Positions 46,996 through 55,911 of a stretch of DNA of 64,000 nt are shown here, in pieces. Numbering within the stretch: the stretch's first letter is position 1; each line of letters opens with the position of its first letter. Source of the stretch: Alphaproteobacteria bacterium (lineage in GTDB: Bacteria; Pseudomonadota; Alphaproteobacteria; Rhodobacterales; Rhodobacteraceae). Below the pieces are notes generated by a model. The model did not search any database. It was not told the origin of the DNA and saw nothing but the letters and a program-made list of their open reading frames with translations. Both the position numbers and the translations under genes were made by a program. The DNA lies in assembly GCA_030427405.1 (NCBI GenBank), contig JAUHXK010000010.1, positions 123,252-187,251 of the forward strand, written 5' to 3'.

Positions 46996-48321
46996 GTGAA
47001 CGACATGAGCCAGCAGACCCTGACCGGATCGCACGAGGCCCCGCACAAGGATGCGGGGGCCCGTCTGGAGTTTGTGGTCGTCGCCATTGCCGTTTTCCTG
47101 TCACCGATGAATTATTTTCGGCCGGGGTTCATCTATTTCACATTGGGTGATTTCTTCATGATCCTGGCCTTTGGCGTGATGTTGGTGCGCAACCGCGTGC
47201 CGCTGCGTCCCTTGGGGGCTGCAACCGGTTTGTGGTTTGCCTCGACTCTGGTATTTCTGCTGGGCTTTACGATCAGCTCGGTGGTGAACGGAAACGCGGT
47301 CGATGGCTCGGTCGGTGTCCTGCAATACTGTTTTTCCTTTGTCATTCTGCCGTGCATCCTGTTGCGCCGCACCATGGAAGAAACGCAGAAACTGCTGTTG
47401 ATCTTTGCCATCGCGATCACGCTGGCGATGATCCACGGGTCCTATTACGTGAATGTTTCCAAGGGTCTGAACGACTTTGCCAGCGCAACGGGCCGCCTAA
47501 GGGGCGTTTTCGAACGCGAGAACGAGGCCGGGGCGCTTGCGGCCTATTCCATCGTGTTTCTGCTGTGGTTGCGCGCGACGCGCAGGATTGGCCTGATTGT
47601 GTTGTTCCTGCTGGTACCGCCGCTGCTTTACGGATTGCTCCTGACCGGGTCGAACTCGGCATTTTACCTTCTTATCCTTGGCGTTGGGTTGTTTGTCATT
47701 TTGACCGGATCGGTCCGGGCAACGGCGGGGATGTTCATCGGGGCCACGGCCTTTTTCGTGGCCGCGATATTGTTTGGAGAACACTTCCTGCCGGAAGTGT
47801 TCCTGAAACGTGTGTTTTCCGCCGTCCAAGACGGCGACCTGAGCGAATCCGGCACGCTGGATGAGCGGGTTTTCCTGATTTACGAAGCTTTGGGTGTTGG
47901 CAACAGGACGGTCTGGGTCGGGCTGGGTATGGACCAATATGAACACCAAAGCTCGTTGGGGGCGGCGGTCCATAATGTGTACCTTCTGACGCTTACCGAG
48001 GGTGGAATGATGTCGCTGATCGGATTGGCGGGAATTTTCTGCGCCTGTTACTTTGTGATCTGGCGGTATCGGATGTTCTTTGGCAACGCCAAGAATACGG
48101 CCTTGTCGCTGACCGTTCTGGTGATGATGCCGCTGATCTTGAATACCAGCCCTCATTTCTATGGCCGGTTCTGGTTCGTGCCGTGGATGCTGGGACTGTC
48201 GGTGTGCCTGACAGGCCGGGTCATCTCAAAGCCGCAGGCCGAAGCGGATGACACCCCCGAGCAGTCGGACCCCTGGCAGGATGAGCCGGACCTGATAGGT
48301 GCCGGCCGCAAGGTGTATTGA
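46996..48321 (+). CDS. O-antigen polymerase/ligase-like protein (Wzy candidate)
   Basis: This 441-residue integral membrane protein has about eleven helices and one large periplasmic loop (~255-320). The loop contains HNVYLLTLTEGG (~318), a typical His-Asn-x-Tyr element of the Wzy_C/WaaL family, and RLRGVFERENEAGALA (~167) is another conserved patch. Lying among the glycosyltransferases and the co-polymerase, it is the best Wzy polymerase candidate, joining repeat units in the periplasm. The GTG at 46996 has aggggcgg upstream; an ATG at 47005 is an alternative. Confidence 0.85.
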   Translation: MNDMSQQTLTGSHEAPHKDAGARLEFVVVAIAVFLSPMNYFRPGFIYFTLGDFFMILAFGVMLVRNRVPLRPLGAATGLWFASTLVFLLGFTISSVVNGNAVDGSVGVLQYCFSFVILPCILLRRTMEETQKLLLIFAIAITLAMIHGSYYVNVSKGLNDFASATGRLRGVFERENEAGALAAYSIVFLLWLRATRRIGLIVLFLLVPPLLYGLLLTGSNSAFYLLILGVGLFVILTGSVRATAGMFIGATAFFVAAILFGEHFLPEVFLKRVFSAVQDGDLSESGTLDERVFLIYEALGVGNRTVWVGLGMDQYEHQSSLGAAVHNVYLLTLTEGGMMSLIGLAGIFCACYFVIWRYRMFFGNAKNTALSLTVLVMMPLILNTSPHFYGRFWFVPWMLGLSVCLTGRVISKPQAEADDTPEQSDPWQDEPDLIGAGRKVY

Positions 48322-48364
48322 GTGTTGGCGAATGCCCGCGTGACGGGCGCGCCAAAAGGAGTTT

Positions 48365-49555
48365 GTGCGATTGCAAATGATGAATGATCCCAAACCATCC
48401 AGGCCGGGCGCTCGCCCCCGGATTGCAGTTGTCGCAAATCTTACTGCATCTTTGTTGAACTTCCGGTTCGACCTGCTCAGGGAACTGTCCGCGCGGGCCG
48501 AAGTGATCGCCTGCGGGCCGGAACGACATGAACGGACCGAAGCCGCGCTTGCCGAAATCGGGGTGCGGTTTGTGCAATACCCGCTGTCGCGCGCAGGGAT
48601 GAACCCGATCGAAGACGTGCGAACCTTGCGGGCGCTTCTGCGGGTCTTTGACGAGTTCAAACCCGATATCATGTTCGCCTATACGATGAAGCCGATCATC
48701 TATGGGTGTCTGGCTGCCCGAATGAAACGCGTACCGCGCATCTATGCGATGAATACGGGTCTTGGATATGTGTACAGTTCGCACGACCTGACCTTCAAAC
48801 GCCGGGTCGTACGCAATGTGTCGTCCATGCTGTACCGGATCGCGCTGCGGGGCGTTGATGAGGTTCTGGTCTACAACAAAGCGGACGAGCAGGAGTTTCG
48901 CGCCCGTCGGTTGATGGACCCTGACACCAAGCTGAGCATCGTTCCCGGCTCTGGCGTGAACCTGGATTCCTATGCCTTTTCGGTGCCGCGCAGCGCACCA
49001 CCGGTCTTTTTGATGATCTCGCGTCTGTTGCGGGAAAAGGGCGTGTTCGATTTTGTCAAAGCGGCACGCATTCTGAAAGCGAAACACCCGCATGTGCGAT
49101 GTCAGTTGCTGGGGCCGATTGATGCCAACCCGGATTCCGTCGGCCAGCGCGAGCTTGATGCCTGGGCGCGTGAAGGCGTGATCGAATATCTGGGTGAGAC
49201 GGCCGATGTGCGGCCCTATCTGACGAATTGCTCGGTCTTTGTTCTGCCATCCGCCTATCGCGAGGGCATTCCGCGCACCATTCTTGAGGCGATGTCCACG
49301 GGGCGGGCCGTTGTCACCTCGGATGCGCCGGGCTGTGCTGACCCTGTGATCGAGGGAAAGACCGGGTTTGTCGTGCCGGTCCGCAGCCCAGTTGAGCTGA
49401 GCACCGCCATGGCACGTTTCGTCGAGGACCCGGACCTTGTGGTGCGCATGGGGCAGGCGTCGCGAAAAAGGGCCGAGGCCGCATTTGATGTGAAAATCGT
49501 GAATACGATTCTGCTGCGCAAGATGGGGTTGCTGGGTGCCGACGAAACCGTTTGA
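48365..49555 (+). CDS. Glycosyltransferase family 4, PglA/CapM-like
   Basis: This 396-residue GT-B enzyme has FAYTMKPIIYGCLAARMKRVP (split: MFAYTMKPIIYG ~101, then MNTGLGYVYSS ~130), a pattern typical of PglA-like transferases acting second on Und-PP-linked bacillosamine-type sugars. The donor site has E-x7-E in YREGIPRTILEAMSTG (~298). It would add a sugar after the priming transferase encoded at 28.4 kb; this is inference. The start is uncertain: GTG 48365, TTG 48371 and ATG 48377 are possible behind aaaaggag. It ends the rightward operon, 245 bp before a strong terminator. Confidence 0.9.
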   Translation: MRLQMMNDPKPSRPGARPRIAVVANLTASLLNFRFDLLRELSARAEVIACGPERHERTEAALAEIGVRFVQYPLSRAGMNPIEDVRTLRALLRVFDEFKPDIMFAYTMKPIIYGCLAARMKRVPRIYAMNTGLGYVYSSHDLTFKRRVVRNVSSMLYRIALRGVDEVLVYNKADEQEFRARRLMDPDTKLSIVPGSGVNLDSYAFSVPRSAPPVFLMISRLLREKGVFDFVKAARILKAKHPHVRCQLLGPIDANPDSVGQRELDAWAREGVIEYLGETADVRPYLTNCSVFVLPSAYREGIPRTILEAMSTGRAVVTSDAPGCADPVIEGKTGFVVPVRSPVELSTAMARFVEDPDLVVRMGQASRKRAEAAFDVKIVNTILLRKMGLLGADETV

Positions 49556-49669
49556 TTCAGGTCGGGCACGAAACCGGGCAAGGAACAAAAGATCATTCTG
49601 TGCTTATTGGCAGAAATTATGAGCGGACTTTTTCACCAAGCGGGCGCTAAAGCGCAGATTTTAAAGAAT

Positions 49670-49717
49670 TTCCCTACGGGAATTCCCTAGGGGCAACGCG
49701 AATACGGGAATCCCCTA
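49670..49717. repeat. Cluster of short CGGGAATTCCCTA-type repeats
   Basis: CGGGAATTCCCTA (49677-49689) recurs as CGGGAATCCCCTA (49705-49717, one mismatch). TTCCCTA also precedes the first copy (49670-49676), and GGGAATTCCC (49678-49687) is a perfect palindrome. It lies between convergent genes, 85-130 bp before a strong terminator, so it is either a structured 3' UTR or part of a small transcript. Confidence 0.45.
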
Positions 49718-49800
49718 ATACTCAGGCGCGCTTTGGTCGGTTAGCTTTAACTCAACTGAATAACGACCGGTGAGGCCCAGTGCCTGACCACTCACTCGGC

Positions 49801-49840
49801 AAATGACCAGCATATGGGGTGCTGGTCATTTTGTTTTTTT
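49801..49840 (+). terminator. Strong Rho-independent terminator
   Basis: A 12-bp stem (AAATGACCAGCA / TGCTGGTCATTT) with a 7-nt loop runs into TTGTTTTTTT. It lies 245 bp after the PglA-like gene, an unusually long trailer; it would end either the rightward polysaccharide operon or a small RNA from the preceding gap. The remaining gap to 49896 is unremarkable. Confidence 0.92.
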
Positions 49841-49896
49841 GGGATCGGGTTTGGAAGGTCTGCGATTGATGCAGGCGTGTTAGCCGCAATGCGGTT

Positions 49897-50838
49897 TTAA
49901 TTGCCCGGCACCTGATACCCGTAGCCGCCCAGATCAAGCCCGCTGAGCTGTTCAAGCTGGGCGTTGGATTCGGCAAATTCGCCGTCGAACCGCTCGGCAA
50001 TGGTGCGTTTCAACCGCGCGCCAAGCATGCGGTCCAACTTGTCAGGAAACAGGCGGCCGATGGGTCGGCTGAGTTTTCCGAACCGTCGGACAGCGTTCGG
50101 AATTGGCAACAAAGCACCGGCACTTAGCTGATTGTCGCTAAGCGTGCGATTCGCAATGCGCTGAAGAATCTGAAAACTCTCGGACCGTTTCCGGTTTGTC
50201 TTGTCGAATTCGCGGGCATGGTCGGTGACCCCGGCAAAGCTGCAGAGCCGCGAAACGAAGGAATCCGAGTCCTGGATGAACTGCTCATAGGTCAGCCCCA
50301 GAACCCGGTCTTTGCCAAACAGGTTCTGATAGTACTGGAACAGGTGGTGATATTTGTAGAAATCCGGTGAAAAACCCGGCATCCGGCGCAGGTTTGGCTC
50401 GGTCTGCGCAAGGTAGTTTTTCAGCGATTTATGCCCGCCATCGGTCACATACTGGCTGTACATGGACAGGATGCTGGACCGTTGTTCGCGGAATACGACC
50501 AGAACATACGCTTCGGGGAACGTGTCGTACAGGCGGTTGGCAATCAGCGTGCTGTCAAACCCGCCAGAGGCCGGATAGCCCGAGAAACGCTCGTGCGAGA
50601 AAACCGGTACCTTGCCGCTATCTTGCGATTTTATAAGGAAATTTTCGTATTCTGAACGAACATCGCTTGCGTTATAAAGCATCGGCTTTGGCAGCACGAC
50701 CTTGTTGGAAAAGACGTATTTCTGTTCGTTTTCGGGGCTGCAAAACGGCGAGTCAGGCGCCGTGAACAACTGTTGTTGCAGCGACGATGTGGCTGTCTTG
50801 TGATAGCCGATGTGAATGAGTACGGGTGCTTTGTCCAT
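49897..50838 (-). CDS. Sulfotransferase-domain protein
   Basis: This 313-residue protein starts with the PAPS-binding loop LIHIGYHKTATSSLQQQL (~7-24), in which His-Lys-Thr-Ala-Thr-Ser is the variant P-loop of bacterial sulfotransferases. A second segment, VLVVFREQRSSILSMYSQY (~113-131), matches the 3'-phosphate site (Arg and Ser). Length and motifs fit a cytoplasmic sugar sulfotransferase. It is transcribed alone and leftward between two rightward units, has visibly lower GC content and more Asn/Lys/Tyr/Phe than its neighbours, and is not closely similar to the sulfotransferase at 33 kb, suggesting separate acquisition. Confidence 0.85.
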   Translation of the reverse strand: MDKAPVLIHIGYHKTATSSLQQQLFTAPDSPFCSPENEQKYVFSNKVVLPKPMLYNASDVRSEYENFLIKSQDSGKVPVFSHERFSGYPASGGFDSTLIANRLYDTFPEAYVLVVFREQRSSILSMYSQYVTDGGHKSLKNYLAQTEPNLRRMPGFSPDFYKYHHLFQYYQNLFGKDRVLGLTYEQFIQDSDSFVSRLCSFAGVTDHAREFDKTNRKRSESFQILQRIANRTLSDNQLSAGALLPIPNAVRRFGKLSRPIGRLFPDKLDRMLGARLKRTIAERFDGEFAESNAQLEQLSGLDLGGYGYQVPGN

Positions 50839-51188
50839 TGGGTGCCGTCAGACTGAAACCAACTTGGACTGTACAGGCCCGGGTTGCCGGGATAGGGCCC
50901 GCGAGGGTGTCGGCATTTCGGTCCGGCCCCTGCAATATGATGAAGAAAACACTCGCAACTTCGACAACCCTTTCGAATTCAATACTGGATTTCGTATTCA
51001 ATCTACGCTTTCGTGCAACGATACAATCCAAGAATACAAAATGATAGGAATAGAAGCGATTAGAGTCGTCGAATGGCGCGATTTCAGAACAGGAAAGGTA
51101 TTTGTGCGATTGCGAGTTTTAGGGGGGTTGTTTGCCCCAGGATCACGGAGACCGGATTTGGCCGATCTGCCGGGCAGCGCGTGACAAG
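50839..51188. promoter_or_regulatory. AT-richer divergent spacer between sulfotransferase and flippase genes
   Basis: This 350-bp spacer has no convincing gene; a possible short frame across 50816-51184 has no family resemblance. The part from 50940 to 51110 is AT-rich relative to the flanking polysaccharide genes and should contain the promoters for both directions. No clear hexamers or repeats are assigned. Confidence 0.4.
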
Positions 51189-52505
51189 ATGACGGGGCGA
51201 AGTTCCAGGTCCCTGATGCGGCGGCTAGCCAAGAACATGTCATGGATGTTCTTGTCGCAGATCCTTGTGGCTTTTTTCGGCCTGGCCAGCCTGGTTGTCA
51301 CGGCACGGGCACTTGGCCCGGCGGCCGTGGGCGTGCTGGCGCTGGTGGATGCCTATGTGCAGATCATGGACCGGCTGTTTCGGCTTGAACCCTGGCAGGC
51401 GGTGATCAAATACGGCAGCGATGCGCTGACCCAGGAAGACTTTGTGCGGTTCCGCCACCTGGTCAAGCTGTCGGTTATTATCGACATTCTCGGGGGAATA
51501 GTGGCCGGTGCCGTGGCCATCCTGCTGGCGCCGCGACTGGCGCCCTTTATCGGGCTGCCCGATGGCCTGGGCGCGGCCTATATCACCCTGGTTGCAATGG
51601 GCCTGTTCCTGTCGCTGCGCCCCACAGGGATCGCGGTTTTGCGGATATTTGACCGCTTCGATGTGCTGGCGATTTCCGACATGGTTATCGCGGGCCTGCG
51701 TTTCGTCGGTATCGTCATCGCTTACATGCTGGATCTGGGGATATGGGCGTTTCTTGGCCTGATGCTGATGCACCAGGTGCTGACCGGGCTGGTTGCCTAT
51801 TTCCTTGCGCTGCAAGAGCTGCGGCGGCGTGGTTTGATGTCTTTCCTGGGGCTCAAGCTGTCGCGCGCCCTGTCCGACAATCCCGGGTTTCTGCGGTTCT
51901 TGTGGAATTCGAACTTCAACGTGGTCCTCAGGCAGTCGACGCAGCGGCTGGACATCCTGGTTGCTGGCGCCTTGTTGGACGTGACATCGGTCGGATTTTA
52001 CCAGGTCGGCAAGCGCATCATGACCAGTGTTGTCCGGATCGGCGGCCCGATCCGCCAGGTTCTGTACCCCGAGATGACCCGTCTTTGGGCCGCGCAGGAG
52101 TATGGCAAGTTCTGGCGTCTTGTGCGCATCGTCTCTTTTGCGATGCTGGGGGTGTCGTTACTGATTTCCATTCCGCTGGCCTGGAAGATGCCGGAACTGT
52201 CGGTAATGCTGTTCGGTCCTGAGTTCCGCGCAGCGGCCCCGGTCATGACAATTCTGATGTATGCCGCGATCCTGTATCTTGGCGCCCTGGTACTGAACCC
52301 CGCCTTGCTGAGCATGGGGTTGGACAGCGCGCTTGTCAGAACAACGATCCTGTCCACGGCGATTTTTGCCGCGTCTTTCCTGCCGCTGCTTTACGGGCTG
52401 GGAATAGAAGGGATCGCGCTGGCGCACGTGTTGTTCAATCTGGTCTGGACCATTGGCTGCATTCTGGCGATCCGGTCATACCTGGCCAAGAACCGGGGCG
52501 CATGA
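51189..52505 (+). CDS. Lipid-linked oligosaccharide flippase (Wzx/MOP family)
   Basis: This ~438-residue membrane protein has about twelve helices and the MOP/polysaccharide-synthase pattern: an N-terminal RLAKNMSWMFLSQILVAFFG helix pair, FWNSNFN-like LWNSNFNVVLRQSTQRLDI (~245), and a C-terminal half with repeated PVMTILMYAAILYLGALVLN. It should flip the undecaprenyl-pyrophosphate-linked repeat unit to the periplasm for the Wzy-like polymerase at 47 kb. The start is uncertain between the ATG at 51189 and the ATG at 51216. It is followed 62 bp later by a GT4 gene. Confidence 0.88.
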   Translation: MTGRSSRSLMRRLAKNMSWMFLSQILVAFFGLASLVVTARALGPAAVGVLALVDAYVQIMDRLFRLEPWQAVIKYGSDALTQEDFVRFRHLVKLSVIIDILGGIVAGAVAILLAPRLAPFIGLPDGLGAAYITLVAMGLFLSLRPTGIAVLRIFDRFDVLAISDMVIAGLRFVGIVIAYMLDLGIWAFLGLMLMHQVLTGLVAYFLALQELRRRGLMSFLGLKLSRALSDNPGFLRFLWNSNFNVVLRQSTQRLDILVAGALLDVTSVGFYQVGKRIMTSVVRIGGPIRQVLYPEMTRLWAAQEYGKFWRLVRIVSFAMLGVSLLISIPLAWKMPELSVMLFGPEFRAAAPVMTILMYAAILYLGALVLNPALLSMGLDSALVRTTILSTAIFAASFLPLLYGLGIEGIALAHVLFNLVWTIGCILAIRSYLAKNRGA

Positions 52506-52567
52506 CAAGCCGGAAAACAGCAACACCCGACAGACGTGATTTCAACCGACCTTAACCGAGACGGATA

Positions 52568-53728
52568 ATGCCGAAACGAATTCTATTTCCCTTTGAAGGC
52601 GACAACGTGATTGGCGGCAGTCATGTATCGGCAATGAAACTGGCCGCCGCGCTGGATCGTTCAAAATATGAGCCATATATCCTGGTCCATTACGAGGCAG
52701 GCCCCGCGGCGGATTATGCCCGCTCGCTGGGGCTTGGATACGAAGTGCTTGAACAACCTCGCCTAATGTCTCCCGGGGGGCTCAGCTATCCGCGTGATTG
52801 CGGGCCGGGCGGCTATCTTTTGTCCAGCGTTCGCGGTTTTGCCTCGGTCCTGTCGCGGATAGGGGCCGACATCGTGCACACCAACGAGGGCCGGATGCAC
52901 GCGAACTGGGCCCTGCCGACGCGTCTGGCTGGCCGCAAACACATCTGGCATCACCGGCAGGATCCCAGCGCATTCGGGATCAACAAGCTGGCGCCGCTGC
53001 TGTCCAATCACATCATCAGCGTTTCGCATTTTTCCAAACCGAACAAGCCTGTGCGATCGGTGGATGACAGGTTTACCGTGGTCCGCAGCCCCTTTGACTT
53101 TAATCCGAACCCGCCCGACCGCGCAGCAAGCCGTCAACAGGTGCTGCAGGAACTGGGCTTGCCGGACAATGCCATGCTGCTTGGATATTTCGGGAATTTC
53201 GTCACCAGAAAGCGCCCCGATCATTTTGTCCGGGTTATTGCGGCCGCGCAAAAGGCAATGCCGGATGTCCCCGTGCACGGGTTGCTGTTCGGCAGCGTGG
53301 CCGAAAGGGACGAGCCGCTAAAGCAGGCGTGCATCGACATCGCGGCCGATGAAGGCATCAGCGACAGGATACATCTGATGGGCTTTCGCCAGCCAATCGA
53401 CGGCTATATGGCCGCGATGGATGCCAACCTTGTGACCGCTCTGGACGAGCCATTCGGTCGAACGTTGATTGAGGCGATGTATCTTGGAACTCCGGTGATC
53501 GCCACGCGCCATGGGGGCAATGTCGAGGCCATCACCGAGGGCGAAAACGGCTTTCTTGTGGACCCGTTCGACCCCGAGGCCTTTGTTGCGCCGATCCGAA
53601 CCCTATATGACGACGCCGAAACCCGCGACCGAATTTCCGCTGCGTCGCATGAATATGCCAGCACGAATTTCGGCCTGTCTATCCATGTTGAAAGCGTGTG
53701 CCGGATCTACGATCAGTTGCTGTCTTAA
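52568..53728 (+). CDS. Glycosyltransferase family 4
   Basis: This 386-residue GT-B glycosyltransferase has an N-terminal acceptor domain opening with RILFPFEGDNVIGGSHVSAM (~4-23), IVHTNEGRMHANW (~101), and a donor domain with DEPFGRTLIEAMYLGTPVIA (~300, E-x7-E) and ENGFLVDPFD. It is cytoplasmic. It follows the flippase gene and is the last gene of that short rightward unit, ending 51 bp before the convergent carbamoyltransferase. Sugar specificity is not deducible. Confidence 0.9.
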   Translation: MPKRILFPFEGDNVIGGSHVSAMKLAAALDRSKYEPYILVHYEAGPAADYARSLGLGYEVLEQPRLMSPGGLSYPRDCGPGGYLLSSVRGFASVLSRIGADIVHTNEGRMHANWALPTRLAGRKHIWHHRQDPSAFGINKLAPLLSNHIISVSHFSKPNKPVRSVDDRFTVVRSPFDFNPNPPDRAASRQQVLQELGLPDNAMLLGYFGNFVTRKRPDHFVRVIAAAQKAMPDVPVHGLLFGSVAERDEPLKQACIDIAADEGISDRIHLMGFRQPIDGYMAAMDANLVTALDEPFGRTLIEAMYLGTPVIATRHGGNVEAITEGENGFLVDPFDPEAFVAPIRTLYDDAETRDRISAASHEYASTNFGLSIHVESVCRIYDQLLS

Positions 53729-53744
53729 CGCAGGCAGGGCAACC

Positions 53745-53771
53745 ACCGGGACCTGTTTGGCAGGCCCCGGT
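53745..53771. terminator. Stem-loop between convergent GT4 and carbamoyltransferase genes
   Basis: ACCGGGACCTG (53745-53755) and CAGGCCCCGGT (53761-53771) pair at 10 of 11 positions around a 5-nt loop. There is only a weak T-tail (cgtatttgt) on the + side; it probably serves as a shared terminator for the two convergent genes. Confidence 0.5.
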
Positions 53772-53779
53772 CGTATTTG

Positions 53780-55351
53780 TCACTTGGCGTCGATCCTGTA
53801 GAACGTGTTGCCCGCAACAAAACCATCCAGGCCGACAAGCTTGGCGTAATGGGCCAGATCGCTGGTCTTGTTGATAAAGCCCGAATTCTTGAAGTTCAGC
53901 GACGTATTGCACAGGACACCAACGCCCGAGATTTCCTTGAACTCTTTCAGCAGGTCATAGAAATACGGGTTCTGATCCCGTGTCACCGTCTGCACGCGTG
54001 CCGATCCATCCACATGGGTCACCGCCGCCAGGCTGGGGTCTTTGACCGCGTGGAAATCCAGCATATAGGGCGCAGGGCCGGACAGGTCGAAATGAATTTC
54101 GGCGTCTTCCTGCAGGCAGGACGGGGCGACCGGGCTGTTGCTGGCACGGCCTTTGATCCGGTTCAGCCGCGCGCGGGTTTCCGCCGTGAAAGGCGCGGCC
54201 AGGATCGAGCGGTTACCCAGGGCGCGCGGCCCGATTTCGCAGTTGCCACGGGTCCACCCGATGATCTGACCATCCATAAGGGCTTGCGCAACCTCGGACA
54301 GGTTCAATTCGGACACGCGCAGCCCGTCGGTATCGACCTTGTCGTCAATGAACGCCTGGCCGGAATAAACCGACCAGTCCAGCTTGGCCCGTCCGGTGAA
54401 ATGGCGCATCGCATCCACGGCGGTGCCAATGGCACAGCCCGAATCACCCGTTGTCGGCGGAATGAACACCTCGCGGAACAGGCCGCTTTCCTTCCAGCCC
54501 GTGTTCCAATGCCCGTTCAGGCCGCATCCGCCCGCAATAAGAAGCGGGTAGTTTTCGTGCAGGTTTTGCTCGGCGAATTGGCGGAATTTCTGGAAAATCG
54601 CGTCTGACAGCTTGGTGGCCAGGTTTTTCAGCTTTTGGCTGTCGGTTCCAATATTGAAGAACGGCGAGTTGACGTAAGAGCTTTTGCGCAGCGGGTCCGT
54701 GGACATGTTCGTTGACAGGATCTGGTCGATCAGCGCCTGTTCGTCGTCGTCTGCGGGGCCGTTTTCGCCAAACGCGCAGGCCGCCATCAGCCGGCCGGGA
54801 TCCTCGGGGCGCAACTTGCCGCCCGAAATCGGAAATTCCGGGTCGGCCAGCGCATAGAGAAATGCAAACCGCGCCCCCGGGGCGGTCATGACCTGGCCCC
54901 TGTGGTGGATGTTCAGGTCGCGGTCGATCTCGTAGAAATCACCCAGCGCACCTTCCCACAGCAGAACATAGCAGGGCTCGCCCTGCTGAAAGGGCGACAG
55001 GGCATAGCTGCACCAGATATGCGCCCGTTCATGGGTCGAGGAATAGTAATCGACTGTCTTGCCGAAAAAGGTTCGCTTGCCGATGTTTTCCGACCCGGCA
55101 CCGGTTCCGAAATATCCAGCGCCCGACGTAGTCACATGGTCCACGCCGCTGGCGGACCATCCGCTCAGGGCGAGGATGTCGGGCAAGTCCTTGAACCACA
55201 GGCTTGCGTCTATGAACGTGTCCGGCGTGACCGGGGTGTATCGCGGAAAACTGTTCTTTTCCGCCTCATAGGAAAACAACAGCGAATTCGACGTGCTGTC
55301 GATACCGGCGACCGTGCCGTCATGCCCTGATTTGAACGACAGGATTTTCAT
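53780..55351 (-). CDS. Carbamoyltransferase (NodU/CmcH family), divergent type
   Basis: This 523-residue protein of the Carbam_trans family has an N-terminal ASKHA-like domain beginning MKILSFKSGHDGTVAGID, a histidine pair in STHERAHIWCSYA (~106), and a C-terminal domain with CEIGPRALGNRSILAAPF (~370) and LCNTSLNFKNSG (~480). It should transfer carbamoyl from carbamoyl phosphate, via carbamoyl-adenylate, to a sugar hydroxyl. The usual REPFRPFAP-like stretch is altered (RASNSPVAPSCL), setting it apart from the second carbamoyltransferase. It is transcribed leftward, alone, opposite the second one. Confidence 0.88.
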   Translation of the reverse strand: MKILSFKSGHDGTVAGIDSTSNSLLFSYEAEKNSFPRYTPVTPDTFIDASLWFKDLPDILALSGWSASGVDHVTTSGAGYFGTGAGSENIGKRTFFGKTVDYYSSTHERAHIWCSYALSPFQQGEPCYVLLWEGALGDFYEIDRDLNIHHRGQVMTAPGARFAFLYALADPEFPISGGKLRPEDPGRLMAACAFGENGPADDDEQALIDQILSTNMSTDPLRKSSYVNSPFFNIGTDSQKLKNLATKLSDAIFQKFRQFAEQNLHENYPLLIAGGCGLNGHWNTGWKESGLFREVFIPPTTGDSGCAIGTAVDAMRHFTGRAKLDWSVYSGQAFIDDKVDTDGLRVSELNLSEVAQALMDGQIIGWTRGNCEIGPRALGNRSILAAPFTAETRARLNRIKGRASNSPVAPSCLQEDAEIHFDLSGPAPYMLDFHAVKDPSLAAVTHVDGSARVQTVTRDQNPYFYDLLKEFKEISGVGVLCNTSLNFKNSGFINKTSDLAHYAKLVGLDGFVAGNTFYRIDAK

Positions 55352-55911
55352 GTTCTGAACCTCAATACACAGACCTGTTTACCACTTACCAACCCCGCAA
55401 CCGAAGGGTCCGGCCCCCGAACCTGTTTCAGCCCGCAGAGATTGCCCGCCGGTACGGACCCGGTGGGTGCGAATCGACCGTGATCTCTCAATTGCCAGTT
55501 TAATTTGGCCGCCGGAAAACGGGCGTTTTGGACAATCATGCAAACCTAAAAACGAATACCGAACCAAAAGTCGCGTTGATCCCTTGCAGCCTATCAGAAG
55601 GCAATCGGGCCGGGTAGATTATCTTTGCCCGCACAGGCAAGTCCGCGCGGCCTGGGGTCAATCAGTCAACGGAAGGGCCAAATCGGCGGTATTGTTCACG
55701 GCGCAGGCTGGTGCGGCGGGATTGGCGGCAAGGCCGCGCACCGCGCCAAACCACTGGCAAGGGGCACGAATTCAGCCAATATCCGGCGTTGAGATCAGGG
55801 TGTTGCAAATTTTTGGCAAGGCGCAGGGGTCAATCGGCTTGCACCGACAAGCCTCTGACCGTTAGTCTGTGCGCGTTATAGGCAGTTATTTTGGCCAAGG
55901 GTGTTTCAAGT
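55352..55911. promoter_or_regulatory. 560-bp divergent region between two carbamoyltransferase genes
   Basis: No convincing gene is seen. GGGGTCAATC occurs twice in direct orientation (near 55655 and 55827). The region should hold promoters for both carbamoyltransferase genes; no clear hexamers or terminators are assigned. Confidence 0.4.

Noticed and set aside
50816..51184. 122-codon frame in the divergent spacer before the flippase
   Set aside because: It begins inside the opposite-strand sulfotransferase gene, has an odd composition and resembles no family; the region is better read as promoter DNA.
55655..55836. Direct repeat GGGGTCAATC in the carbamoyltransferase spacer
   Set aside because: Only two 10-bp copies ~170 bp apart with no symmetry; could easily be chance, so it is not claimed as an operator.
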